Program-made: the position numbers and the translations under genes | Assembly (NCBI GenBank): GCA_021845645.1 | Contig: JAJZVM010000034.1 | Span: 1-38,345, forward strand | Origin: Bacillota bacterium | Lineage (GTDB): Bacteria > Bacillota_E > JAJZYS01 > JAJYTV01 | Direction of reading: 5' to 3' | DNA: 38,345 nucleotides | The notes under the pieces: model-generated | What the model saw: the letters and a program-made list of their open reading frames with translations, nothing else | Told to the model about the DNA's origin: nothing | Databases searched by the model: none | Part shown: one piece after another, positions 15,128 to 22,739 of the stretch | How the letters are laid out: every line of letters starts with the position of its first letter | How positions within the stretch are numbered: position 1 is the stretch's first letter

Positions 15128-18100
15128 TCATGCTGTCGCGCCGGGCTCGTCCTTGAGGCCTGCAATGGCCATGATCAGGCCGTCCTTCTGTTGCCACAGT
15201 TCCTCCGCCAGTCGTCCCGCCCTCTCGGATTGGCCCAGGTCGTGCAAACGCCTGACCTCCGCCGCGATCTGGTGCGCCTGGGCGTGCAGCCGCTCGACCT
15301 CCGCGATCGCGGCGGTACCGTCGAAGTGGCGGCGGCCGTAGGTCTCGATCCAGTAACCGAGACCGCAACAGGCGCCTTCCCCGCCGCTTGGACCACCGTA
15401 CGGCTGAAGCGTCCCGTGCGCCGCGGTCGCCGTGAAAAGCGCCGTCCAGCGCAGGTGGCCGAGTCCCGCCGCGAGCCGCTGGAACGACTCGCTGGCCGCC
15501 TCGGACGCCGTACCGACCAGATCCGCGAGCGCGACCCCGAACTCCTCGATGTAGGCATCGATCCTGTCCGCCGGCATGGGTCTGGCGATGGCGTAGCCCT
15601 GCGCCAGTTGGCAACCGAGCCGCAGCAGTGCCTGGGCCTGGGCCCGCGTCTCCACGCCTTCCGCGAGCACTCTGCGCTCCATCGCGTGTCCCATGATCAG
15701 GATGCCGTGGATGATCGCCGGGCTCTCAGGCGTGCCGAGCATGGCCGAGATGAACCGCTGGTCGACCTTGACGAGTTCGCAGGGCAGTTCCTGCAGGAGG
15801 GTGATCGACGAGGAACCGGTGCCAAAGTCGTCGAGGGCGATGCGCACGCCGAGCCGGCGGCAGGCTTCGATCTGCCGGCGAGCGAACTCGAGGTCGTGCA
15901 TCGCGGCGGACTCGGTGACTTCGATCGTCACGAGCGCCGGCTCGACCGATGGGTGGCGTGAGAGAGCCTCGCCAAGGACGCGTGGAAAGTCCCGCGCGAG
16001 GAACTGTCCCGGCGCCGCGTTGAATGCGACCTGCAACCGCCGGCCCTGCGCGGCGAGGAGGTCGGCCTCGGCGAGCGCCTGGTTCAGCACGTAGCGGCCG
16101 ATCTGCTGCTCGAGCCAGGTACCTTCGACGGCAGGCAGGAACTCGCCGGGCAGGCGCAGGCCGTGACGTGGATCGTGCCAGCGCAGGAGGGCCTCGAAGC
16201 CCACCAGCTCGCCCCGTCCGAGATCGACCTGCGGCTGGTAGTAGAGTTCGAGTTCGCCGCGCACAAGGGCCTGCTGCAGCCCTTCGCGCAGGTCGCCACG
16301 CAGGTTCAGGGCCTGTTCCATCCCGGGCTCGAAATAGCACCAGGAACCTTCTCCTGCCTTCTTCACCGCGTACATGGCGATGTCCGCGTGCCGCAAGAGC
16401 GTTTCCGGATCCTCGCCGTCGCCCGGGAAGACGGCGACGCCGATGCTGCCGGCGACGGACACGGTGCGGCCCGCTATCTCGCAGGGCTGCTCGAGGTCCC
16501 TGACAAGCCGCCCGAGCAGATGGTCGATCTCCCCACGGTCTTGCACGGTGTCCACCAGCAGGATGAACTCGTCCCCGCCTGCGCGGGCGATTGTGTCCTC
16601 GCTGCGCACCACCCGCTCCAGGCGGTGCGCCAGTTGCTGCAGGAGCTTGTCGCCGAAGCCGTGGCCGAGGGTGTCGTTCACCTGCTTGAAGTCATCGATG
16701 TCGATGAGCGCCACGGCAAACTGTTGGCGATGGCGCCTGGCCTTGTGCAGGGCGTGCGCGATGCGCTCCTCCAGCAGCACCCTGTTCGGCAGTCCCGTGA
16801 GTGCGTCGTGGTGCGCGAGGTAGGCGATGCGCTCGCTCGCCGCACGCTGCTCGGTCACGTCCCGGTGCGACGAAAGGATGTAGGCGATACGCCCCGTCTC
16901 GTCGCGCATGGGCACCGCGGACCAGCCCATCAGGAACTCGCTGCCGTCCTTGCGGTACTGGTACACCTCACCCGACCACGACTCGCCGCTCAGCACGGCA
17001 TCATGCATCGCCGCGATCCTCTGCCGATCGGTGCGGGGGCCCCAGAGCATCTCGGACGACCGGCCGACGACCTCGTCGGCGTGATAGCCCGTCATCAGCT
17101 CGAAGGCCGGATTCGCGTAGACGAAGGTGACCTTGCCGCCCGGCTGCACCTTGGCAACCACCAGACACTCCTTGGCCTGCTGCACGATCTCGTACTGCAG
17201 CCTGAGTTCCTGCTCGGCCTCGATGCGCCTTTCGCGCCCCTCGATCACCTCGAGGCCGAAGGCAAGATCCTGCGCCATCTCCGCAAGGACCGCGCGCACC
17301 TGCTCGGACTCGAATTCGCCCGCATCGCCGCCATAGAGCACGACGACTGCCTCCGTCCGATCCCCGACGACGATCGGCACGCCGGCCACCGACTTGAAGC
17401 CGTGCTGGCGCGCGTACCCCCACCAGACGGCAAGGTCCGGCGCAGCGAAGACGTCCGCCACGGTCGTGAGTCGGCCATCGCGCAGCGCGCCGGCCGCAGG
17501 TCCGCCGCCGCGCGGATCGGCGGGGTCCAGGCGCACGCCGAGCTCGCGAATGTGCTCGCCCGCAGCCCCCGCCCAGACAACGGGACGCACACCGCCCCTC
17601 CCGTCGTTTTCGCCGACCCACGCGAAGCGGAGGTGCCCGTACGCGACCGCGATTTCACAGATCTGGCGCATCAGGCCGAGGCGGTCGCTCGTGTGCATCA
17701 CGGCGCGGCCGATCTGCACAAGGGCCCGCCACAGGCGCATCTGGCGCCTGGCGCCCTCCGCTTCGCTGCTCAGCCTGTCCTGCTGCATTTGCCGCGCCAA
17801 CGCGAGCCCGACCTGACAGGCGATGAGCTGCAGGAGGCTCTCATCCTCCCGGTTTTCGGGACGGGGGGCCTTGAACGCGAGCGTGATGACGCCGCGCTGT
17901 TCACCGGTCGTGAAGCCGGTGCGCACGACCGTCGCCGGCAGCAGCGCGAGGGATGCGTCGCCGTCGCGGCTGGGATGCAGCCACTCGTGCCGGTCTTCGG
18001 GCAAGTCGCGGTCAAGCTTGGATTCCCATGCGAAAAGATCGAAGGAGCCGTTGGCCGCGATCGTCTCAAGCCGTCCGCCAGGCTGGCGCAGGTGGATCGC

Positions 18101-18229
18101 TATGCCGTCCGCTTCGAACAGATCCTGGGTGATCGGCGCCATCCTCGACAGGGTCGCTTCGTACGAGAGTTCCGGGTCGAGCGTCTGCAATGCGAGTTGC
18201 AGACGGTGCAGGCGATCGTCGATCGACAA
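15128..18229 (-). CDS. GAF-GAF-PAS-GGDEF-EAL-CZB cyclic-di-GMP signalling protein
   Basis: A 1033-residue soluble sensor enzyme. In order: two GAF-like domains (about 1-155 and 165-340), a PAS domain with PAC (about 345-470, NPAFELMTGY), GGDEF (about 480-640), EAL (about 650-900) and a C-terminal CZB-like zinc-binding domain (about 915-1033). The cyclase signature GGDEF is intact and preceded at the right distance by an inhibitory-site RSED (RxxD). The phosphodiesterase half keeps EALLRW, DDFGTG and AEGVET, so both activities are possible. The tail has HLRW, CCGLGYW and LHAQAH, the 3His/1Cys zinc motif of CZB domains. No membrane helix. The start is TTG at 18229 with GGAGGGG 6 bases upstream. 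It may control the Tad pilus or motility, which is speculation. Confidence 0.92.
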   Translation of the reverse strand: MSIDDRLHRLQLALQTLDPELSYEATLSRMAPITQDLFEADGIAIHLRQPGGRLETIAANGSFDLFAWESKLDRDLPEDRHEWLHPSRDGDASLALLPATVVRTGFTTGEQRGVITLAFKAPRPENREDESLLQLIACQVGLALARQMQQDRLSSEAEGARRQMRLWRALVQIGRAVMHTSDRLGLMRQICEIAVAYGHLRFAWVGENDGRGGVRPVVWAGAAGEHIRELGVRLDPADPRGGGPAAGALRDGRLTTVADVFAAPDLAVWWGYARQHGFKSVAGVPIVVGDRTEAVVVLYGGDAGEFESEQVRAVLAEMAQDLAFGLEVIEGRERRIEAEQELRLQYEIVQQAKECLVVAKVQPGGKVTFVYANPAFELMTGYHADEVVGRSSEMLWGPRTDRQRIAAMHDAVLSGESWSGEVYQYRKDGSEFLMGWSAVPMRDETGRIAYILSSHRDVTEQRAASERIAYLAHHDALTGLPNRVLLEERIAHALHKARRHRQQFAVALIDIDDFKQVNDTLGHGFGDKLLQQLAHRLERVVRSEDTIARAGGDEFILLVDTVQDRGEIDHLLGRLVRDLEQPCEIAGRTVSVAGSIGVAVFPGDGEDPETLLRHADIAMYAVKKAGEGSWCYFEPGMEQALNLRGDLREGLQQALVRGELELYYQPQVDLGRGELVGFEALLRWHDPRHGLRLPGEFLPAVEGTWLEQQIGRYVLNQALAEADLLAAQGRRLQVAFNAAPGQFLARDFPRVLGEALSRHPSVEPALVTIEVTESAAMHDLEFARRQIEACRRLGVRIALDDFGTGSSSITLLQELPCELVKVDQRFISAMLGTPESPAIIHGILIMGHAMERRVLAEGVETRAQAQALLRLGCQLAQGYAIARPMPADRIDAYIEEFGVALADLVGTASEAASESFQRLAAGLGHLRWTALFTATAAHGTLQPYGGPSGGEGACCGLGYWIETYGRRHFDGTAAIAEVERLHAQAHQIAAEVRRLHDLGQSERAGRLAEELWQQKDGLIMAIAGLKDEPGATA

Positions 18230-18301
18230 GTCTAGCCCCTCCGCCGGGATTCGACAGACTCAAAGGGGTTTAATTGACCGTCGCCCTGGCAAGTTCCTCC
18301 G

Positions 18302-18757
18302 CTATCGGCAAAGCGCCGCCCAGGTGCCCGCGACGGCGAGCAGCAAGTCGTCGCCGCGCAGCAGGAGTTCCTGGCCCCGCTGTCCGGCGCTTACCGCGAT
18401 CGTGCGTGCCTGGGCCGAGCGGTCGAGAAAGACGGGCAGCACGCGCCTCGTACCGAGCGGCGACACGGAGCCGCGGACGTAGCCGGTGATGCGCTGGATG
18501 TCGGCAGGATTGGCCATCTCCGCCTCAGCCCGCCGCCAGACGCGCGCCAAGGCGTGCAAGCTGAGTTCCTGATCACCGGGCACGACGCCCAGCGCGAACT
18601 CCCGACCGCTGCGCACGAGCAAGGTCTTGAAGACGTCGGACGGAGCGATGCCAAGTTTTCTTGCGACTTCCAGCGCGGTCTTCTCGACTTCGTCGTAGGC
18701 TAACACCTGATAGGCGATTTTCAGCCGATCCAGCTGGTCCGTCGCAAGTGTTCGCAC
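18302..18757 (-). CDS. ybaK: YbaK/EbsC-family aminoacyl-tRNA deacylase
   Basis: A stand-alone editing-domain protein, about 151 residues, that hydrolyses mischarged tRNA (Cys-tRNAPro or a similar species). The family lysine is in VFKTLLV, followed by the ALGVVPGDQELSL segment and the GYVRGSVSPLG loop, which normally reads GYVxGGxSPxG. The GTG start at 18757 is supported by AAGGGG 8 bases upstream; earlier in-frame starts add residues without homology. It lies 72 bases upstream of the cyclic-di-GMP gene on the same strand, and its 5' region is shared with the divergent zinc-ribbon gene. Exact tRNA specificity cannot be read from the sequence. Confidence 0.9.
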   Translation of the reverse strand: MRTLATDQLDRLKIAYQVLAYDEVEKTALEVARKLGIAPSDVFKTLLVRSGREFALGVVPGDQELSLHALARVWRRAEAEMANPADIQRITGYVRGSVSPLGTRRVLPVFLDRSAQARTIAVSAGQRGQELLLRGDDLLLAVAGTWAALCR

Positions 18758-18822
18758 CGCGGTGACCCCTTCCCCAAGGTGATCGATTCCTTGTCGCAGC
18801 ACGGCCCGCGGTCCATCGCGCA

Positions 18823-18851
18823 TTGACACGCACGAGCCTGCGTCCCACAAT
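18823..18851 (+). promoter_or_regulatory. Sigma-70-type promoter for the zinc-ribbon/nuoI unit
   Basis: A perfect -35 TTGACA (18823-18828), a 17-base spacer and a -10 CACAAT (18846-18851). Transcription would start near 18858, leaving a leader of about 57 bases before the TTG start at 18915. This is the best-looking promoter on the plus strand of the window. Confidence 0.6.
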
Positions 18852-18914
18852 AATCAAGGTTAGGCATGCGCAGCGCCAATGGGGAGCGCAGCCCGCAGCA
18901 GGAGGTGGCCCCTC

Positions 18915-19106
18915 TTGGTTTGTACCCGTTGCCAGCATCCCATTTACAGGACCGACAAGGCAACCGAGATGACCGCATACGCTGAATTCGTCCTCTTCCC
19001 GCTCGGCCGTATCCGCGCACTCGCGCGCAAAGGCGACCATTCATACGTCGCACTCATCGAGTGCCCGAACTGCGGTCGGGAGAACGACGTCCCGATCGAT
19101 TTCTGA
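18915..19106 (+). CDS. Small zinc-ribbon protein
   Basis: A 63-residue protein with two Cys pairs, CTRC at residues 3-6 and CPNC near residue 50, in zinc-ribbon spacing. The hydrophobic and basic centre (FVLFPLGRIRAL) shows no membrane helix of full length. The start is TTG with GGAGG 9 bases upstream; the longer open frame before it is unsupported. Function unknown: it could be a metal-binding accessory or a nucleic-acid-binding ribbon. It is 29 bases upstream of nuoI on the same strand and behind a good promoter, so the two are probably one transcript. Confidence 0.65.
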   Translation: MVCTRCQHPIYRTDKATEMTAYAEFVLFPLGRIRALARKGDHSYVALIECPNCGRENDVPIDF

Positions 19107-19135
19107 CTCGCCGCCGGCCCAAAGGGGGAGAGCGC

Positions 19136-19669
19136 ATGTTTGACGCAATCGGCAACATTCTGAAGGGCCTGGGGATCACCCTCAAGATCTTCACGACGAT
19201 GCCCAACCAGACGGTGGGCTATCCCGAGAAGAAGCGCGAACTGCCCGCCCGCTACCGCGGTGTGCACAAGCTGCGGCGCTACTCGGACGGCCTGGAGCGC
19301 TGTGTCGGCTGCGAGCTCTGCGCCGCGGCCTGCCCGGCCTATGCCATCACCGTCGTCGCCGCCGAGAACGACCCCGAGCATAGGGTAAGCCCTGGCGAGC
19401 GTTACGCGGAGCGCTACGAGATCGACTACCTGCGCTGCATCTTCTGTGGCGAGTGCGAGCGCGCCTGCCCGGTCGACGCCATCGTGCTCACGCCCCAGCC
19501 GCTGCCGCCCTTCATCAGCCGGCGCCAGGTGATCATGACGAAGGACGATCTCCTCGAGCCGTATCCTGGCGGCGACCCGCCCGCCTTCCACCTTCACCCC
19601 TGGGAGGACCACCCGGACCGCATCGACCGCTGGCCCGTGCCGCAGGAGCATCTGCCGAGCCCGCGCTGA
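19136..19669 (+). CDS. nuoI: NADH-quinone oxidoreductase subunit I (2x[4Fe-4S])
   Basis: The peripheral-arm ferredoxin-like subunit of respiratory complex I, which carries clusters N6a and N6b; 177 residues. Two CxxCxxCxxxCP motifs are visible (CVGCELCAAACP and CIFCGECERACP), as are the family segments YPEKKRELP, RGVHKLRRY, VSPGERYAERYEIDYLR. ATG with GGGGGAG 5 bases upstream. The C-terminus is extended by about 30 residues rich in Pro and His. It stands apart from any other nuo gene in the window, which is unusual because nuoA-N are normally one operon. A second, dispersed copy or a split complex I locus are both possible. Confidence 0.93.
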   Translation: MFDAIGNILKGLGITLKIFTTMPNQTVGYPEKKRELPARYRGVHKLRRYSDGLERCVGCELCAAACPAYAITVVAAENDPEHRVSPGERYAERYEIDYLRCIFCGECERACPVDAIVLTPQPLPPFISRRQVIMTKDDLLEPYPGGDPPAFHLHPWEDHPDRIDRWPVPQEHLPSPR

Positions 19670-19673
19670 GCGG

Positions 19674-19715
19674 GCATGGCGAAGGCGCCGCCTTTCGGCG
19701 GCGCCTTCGCCATGC
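19674..19715. terminator. 19-bp perfect hairpin between nuoI and serA
   Basis: A 19-bp perfect inverted repeat (left arm 19674-19692, right arm 19697-19715) with a TTTC loop lies between the stops of the convergent genes nuoI and serA. No U-tract follows on either strand. It probably acts as a bidirectional terminator or 3' protecting stem. Confidence 0.65.
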
Positions 19716-19730
19716 TCGCGGTGCGGTGCC

Positions 19731-21308
19731 TCAGCGGCCTTTGCCCGCACCCACGGCCAGATCCACCGCATGGATGCGCTCGACGCCCACAAGCCCCAGC
19801 AAGGCAGCGAGCAGGTCCGCGCCCGGCGCCTCGTCCAAGCCGAGCGCCATGGTCGCCCGCCCGCCCTGCACGTCGCGGTCCAGTTCGAGCGTGGCGATGT
19901 TGACGCCCGCCTGGCCAAAGAGTGTGCCGACGCGGCCGACGACACCAGGCTGGTCGTGATGCTGCGTCACCACCAGATGCGAAGGCAGCCGCAGGTCGAA
20001 GCGGCCCCCGGCGAGACGCCGGATGCGCGGCGCCTCCTCGAGGGTGATCTCCGCGAGCAGGTCCTCGCTGCCCGCGAACCAGGCTGCAAGGCTCGGCACA
20101 GGCGCCGACTCGAGCCCGATGTTGATCTGCAGGCCGGCCTCTTGGGCCCGCAGCGCCGCATTCACCACATTCACCGGTCCGTCCAGAACCTGCTCGAGCA
20201 CCCCCGCGAGCACCGCGCGGGCCGCGATCGGCGCCGCCTCCTCGGGCACGCCGCCGCGACAGGCCACGTGCAACACCGGTCCCTCGCCGCCCGTCATGCC
20301 GACAATGCGGCCGAGCTGGCGGCCGATGTCGAGCAGGCCGGCGGGAAGGCGGTCGAGGCTCGGGAAGGGCAGGTTGACCGCCTCCTCCGGCACCTCTCCG
20401 GCCAGAGCCCGCAAGACCGCGTCCGCCACCCGCGTGCCGATGTTCGCCATCGCCTCGTCGGTCGACCCGCCGAGGTGGCAGGTGAACACCATGTCGTCGC
20501 GGCCGAGCAGCCGTGGATCTCGCGGTGGCTCCGAGCTGAAGACATCGAGGGCGGCCCCCGCGATGCGCTTTTCGTCGCAGAGCTCTTGCAGGGCCTGCTC
20601 GTCGACGAGGCCGCCACGCGCGACGTTGAGGACGAAGGCCCCTGCAGGGAGCTGCAGCAGTTCGGCCCGGCCGAGGTGCGGCCCGGTCTTCGGCGTGTGG
20701 ATCGTCAGGATCTGCGCCTTCGCGAGGAGTGCCGGCAGCGTCTCGACCTTCACGGCGCCGCGCGCCTGCACGACGTCCGCTGCGACGTAGGGGTCGTAGG
20801 CGAACACCTGCATGCCGAAGCCTCTCGCGATGCGGGCCACTTCCCGCCCCACCCTACCGATGCCGATGATGCCGAGCGTCTTGCCCTTGAGCTCTGTGCC
20901 GATGAACGCCTGACGGTCCCAGCCGCCGCCGCGCACGTGCCGGTCGGCGATCCTGACATGGCGGAGCAAGGACAGCAGCAGCGCGAAGGTATGCTCGGCC
21001 GCGGCCTCCGCATTGGCGCCAGGGGTGTTCAGGACAAGCACGCCGCGCTCCGTCGCGGCATCGAGATCGATGTTGTCGAAGCCGGCTCCCGCGCGCGCCA
21101 CGACGCGCAGCCGCGGCGCAAGGTCGAGCAGGTCTCGCGTGATGCGGTGGGCACTGCGGATGATCACCGCGTCGAAATCCGGCAGGCGGGCGGGCAGTTC
21201 TTCGACGGGCAGGAGTTCGTAGCTCTCGAGTTCCACCTTGCCGCGCAGCAGCGCGAGGCCCTCTTCCCCGAGATGTTCCGTGACCAGCACCCTCAGCCCC
21301 TCAGCCAT
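19731..21308 (-). CDS. serA: D-3-phosphoglycerate dehydrogenase (ACT-domain form)
   Basis: First step of serine synthesis: 3-phosphoglycerate to 3-phosphohydroxypyruvate with NAD. The length of 525 residues matches the long form with catalytic and nucleotide-binding domains (to about 320), an intervening ASB domain and a C-terminal ACT domain (from about 455) that usually mediates serine feedback. Seen: RAGAGFDNID, the Rossmann motif GIGRVG, NVARGG with the substrate Arg, and the HLGGST segment with the catalytic His. The ATG at 21308 has GGGGGGAA upstream and overlaps the aminotransferase stop by 8 bases. It is the second gene of the T-box-controlled unit. Confidence 0.96.
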   Translation of the reverse strand: MAEGLRVLVTEHLGEEGLALLRGKVELESYELLPVEELPARLPDFDAVIIRSAHRITRDLLDLAPRLRVVARAGAGFDNIDLDAATERGVLVLNTPGANAEAAAEHTFALLLSLLRHVRIADRHVRGGGWDRQAFIGTELKGKTLGIIGIGRVGREVARIARGFGMQVFAYDPYVAADVVQARGAVKVETLPALLAKAQILTIHTPKTGPHLGRAELLQLPAGAFVLNVARGGLVDEQALQELCDEKRIAGAALDVFSSEPPRDPRLLGRDDMVFTCHLGGSTDEAMANIGTRVADAVLRALAGEVPEEAVNLPFPSLDRLPAGLLDIGRQLGRIVGMTGGEGPVLHVACRGGVPEEAAPIAARAVLAGVLEQVLDGPVNVVNAALRAQEAGLQINIGLESAPVPSLAAWFAGSEDLLAEITLEEAPRIRRLAGGRFDLRLPSHLVVTQHHDQPGVVGRVGTLFGQAGVNIATLELDRDVQGGRATMALGLDEAPGADLLAALLGLVGVERIHAVDLAVGAGKGR

Positions 21309-22446
21309 TGCCGTTCCCCCCGCTTTCTGCGTTTCTCGCGTCGCGCCAGGCGGCGAGCGCCGCGCCGACGCCCGCCCCGGCCGCAGCGCCATGGCCGAGA
21401 CGGCTGAGCGCCACTTCGAGAGCCCCGACCGCGCCGAGCAGTTCGAGCGGCATGATCGCACCGACGTGCCCGATGCGCACCACCCGCCGCTTGAGCCGGC
21501 CCTGGCCGCCGGCCAGCACGGCCCCCTCCTGGCGGACGGCCGCCCTGAGCACGCCCGGGTCGATGTCCTGCGGCAGCGTGAGTGCCGTCACCGTCGGGGA
21601 CGTCACGGCCTCGGCCGCGAGCGGTTCAAGCCCGAGCTCCCGGCCGGCGGCGCGCGCCATGCGCGAGAGCAGCCTGTGGCGGGCGAACCTCCGTTCCGCG
21701 CCTTCCTCGCGCAGCAGCCGCATCGCCTCCGAAAGGGCGGCGATCAGTGAGACGGGCGGGGTGTAGGGCAGGTCTCCCGTGAGATACGGGCGCAGGTCGA
21801 AGTAGACGCTCCTCGGACTGCCGCCGCGCACCTGCGTGGCGCCCCGCTGCGAAAGCAGCACGACTGCGAGGCCCGGAGGCGCCATGAATCCCTTCTGCGA
21901 ACAGGCGACCGCCGCGTCGTAGCGTCCCTCCACCTGCAGGGGCAGCGCTGGAAAACCGCTGATCGCGTCGAGCAGCAGAAGCGGCCCGCCAGCGAGCAGG
22001 CGCGCCACCGCGTCGGTCGGATGGAGAACACCGGTGGACGTCTCGTTCTGCGTCAGCAGGACCGCGTCGAAACCATCTCTGGCGCGCCCTGCGACGGCGT
22101 CCGCGTCGATCGCCTCGCCCCATGGGAATTCCATCCTCTCGACCTCGGCGCCGAGCACTTCGGCCACCTTCGCGAAGCGCTCACCGAACGCCCCTGCCAC
22201 CGGTGCGAGCACGCGCATGCCTGGCCTGAGCAGCGACACCGCGACCGCTTCGAGCCCGCCGGTGCCGCTCGCAGGCAAGACCGCCGCGTCTGCGGCGCCG
22301 CCCAGTTCCGTCAGGTTGGCGCGCACTGCCCTATAGAGCGCGGTGAACCCCGGTCCGCGATGGTCCTGCATCTGCTGTGCGCCCGCGCTGAGGACCGCCG
22401 CGGGCACGGGGGTCGGTCCCGGAATGAAAAGCCGCTCCTGCCACAT
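21301..22446 (-). CDS. Class V aminotransferase (alanine/serine-glyoxylate type), probable phosphoserine aminotransferase
   Basis: A PLP enzyme of fold type I, 381 residues. It opens with FIPGPTPVP, typical of the alanine-glyoxylate/serine-pyruvate aminotransferase family, and the PLP-binding lysine is in SQKGFMAPPG. The ATG at 22446 has AGGGGGG 8 bases upstream. It directly precedes serA with an 8-base overlap and lies behind a serine-type T-box. The expected partner of serA is phosphoserine aminotransferase; no SerC is seen here, so this protein may transaminate phosphohydroxypyruvate in its place. Serine-glyoxylate or serine-pyruvate transamination is the alternative. The family is certain, the substrate is inference from context. 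Confidence 0.88.
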   Translation of the reverse strand: MWQERLFIPGPTPVPAAVLSAGAQQMQDHRGPGFTALYRAVRANLTELGGAADAAVLPASGTGGLEAVAVSLLRPGMRVLAPVAGAFGERFAKVAEVLGAEVERMEFPWGEAIDADAVAGRARDGFDAVLLTQNETSTGVLHPTDAVARLLAGGPLLLLDAISGFPALPLQVEGRYDAAVACSQKGFMAPPGLAVVLLSQRGATQVRGGSPRSVYFDLRPYLTGDLPYTPPVSLIAALSEAMRLLREEGAERRFARHRLLSRMARAAGRELGLEPLAAEAVTSPTVTALTLPQDIDPGVLRAAVRQEGAVLAGGQGRLKRRVVRIGHVGAIMPLELLGAVGALEVALSRLGHGAAAGAGVGAALAAWRDARNAESGGNGNG

Positions 22447-22467
22447 CGCCACTGCCCCCCTGACATG

Positions 22468-22689
22468 AAAAAAGCACCGCCATCCCCTCTCAGGGACGAC
22501 GGTGTCGCCGCGGTACCACCCTGCTTGGCCCATACCATGGGCCCGCTCGGCGCGGTAACGCTGCGCGCGTCCGGCTCTTCGCCGGCTACTCCCGGGTGGA
22601 ATCGGGACCGCGCGCGGCCGGCTTTCACCACCCCGGCTCGCTGGCAACTGCGCGATGCGGCCTCTTCCCGTTCATCGATGCGTATGCTT
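22468..22689 (-). promoter_or_regulatory. T-box riboswitch leader with serine (UCC) specifier
   Basis: On the minus strand this leader has the elements of a transcriptional T-box: Stem I with the GCGAG-type bulge before CCGGGGTGGTGAAAGCCGG, the antiterminator core AGGGTGGTACCGCGG (22522 to 22508), and a terminator (22504 to 22468) of about 12 bp ending in six T. The basal Stem I helix pairs CGGG with CCCG; just before that CCCG stands TCC-A (22600 to 22598), which I read as specifier UCC, serine. Uncharged tRNASer would stabilise the antiterminator and turn on the aminotransferase and serA. The bulge reads UGGU, pairing best with discriminator A73, while tRNASer usually has G73. Confidence 0.93.
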
Positions 22690-22695
22690 TGCGCA

Positions 22696-22725
22696 AGTGT
22701 AGCGGCCCTGGCCGCCCCACGTCAA
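22696..22725 (-). promoter_or_regulatory. Promoter of the T-box / aminotransferase-serA unit
   Basis: Minus strand: -35 TTGACG (22725 to 22720), 18-base spacer, -10 TACACT (22701 to 22696). The start would be near 22689, just before Stem I of the T-box. It begins within 15 bases of the glyA stop, so this unit can be transcribed separately from the gcv-glyA genes. Confidence 0.65.
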
Positions 22726-22739
22726 GACAAATGGCGAAG

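Noticed and set aside
16163..18235. 690-codon open frame on the plus strand opposite the cyclic-di-GMP gene
   Set aside because: No recognisable domain, and the other strand encodes GAF, PAS, GGDEF and EAL domains over the same bases.
18230..18301. Motility-sigma (SigD/FliA-type) promoter before the cyclic-di-GMP gene
   Set aside because: TAAA and GTCGAATC are present, but the spacing is 13 and the -10 matches poorly.
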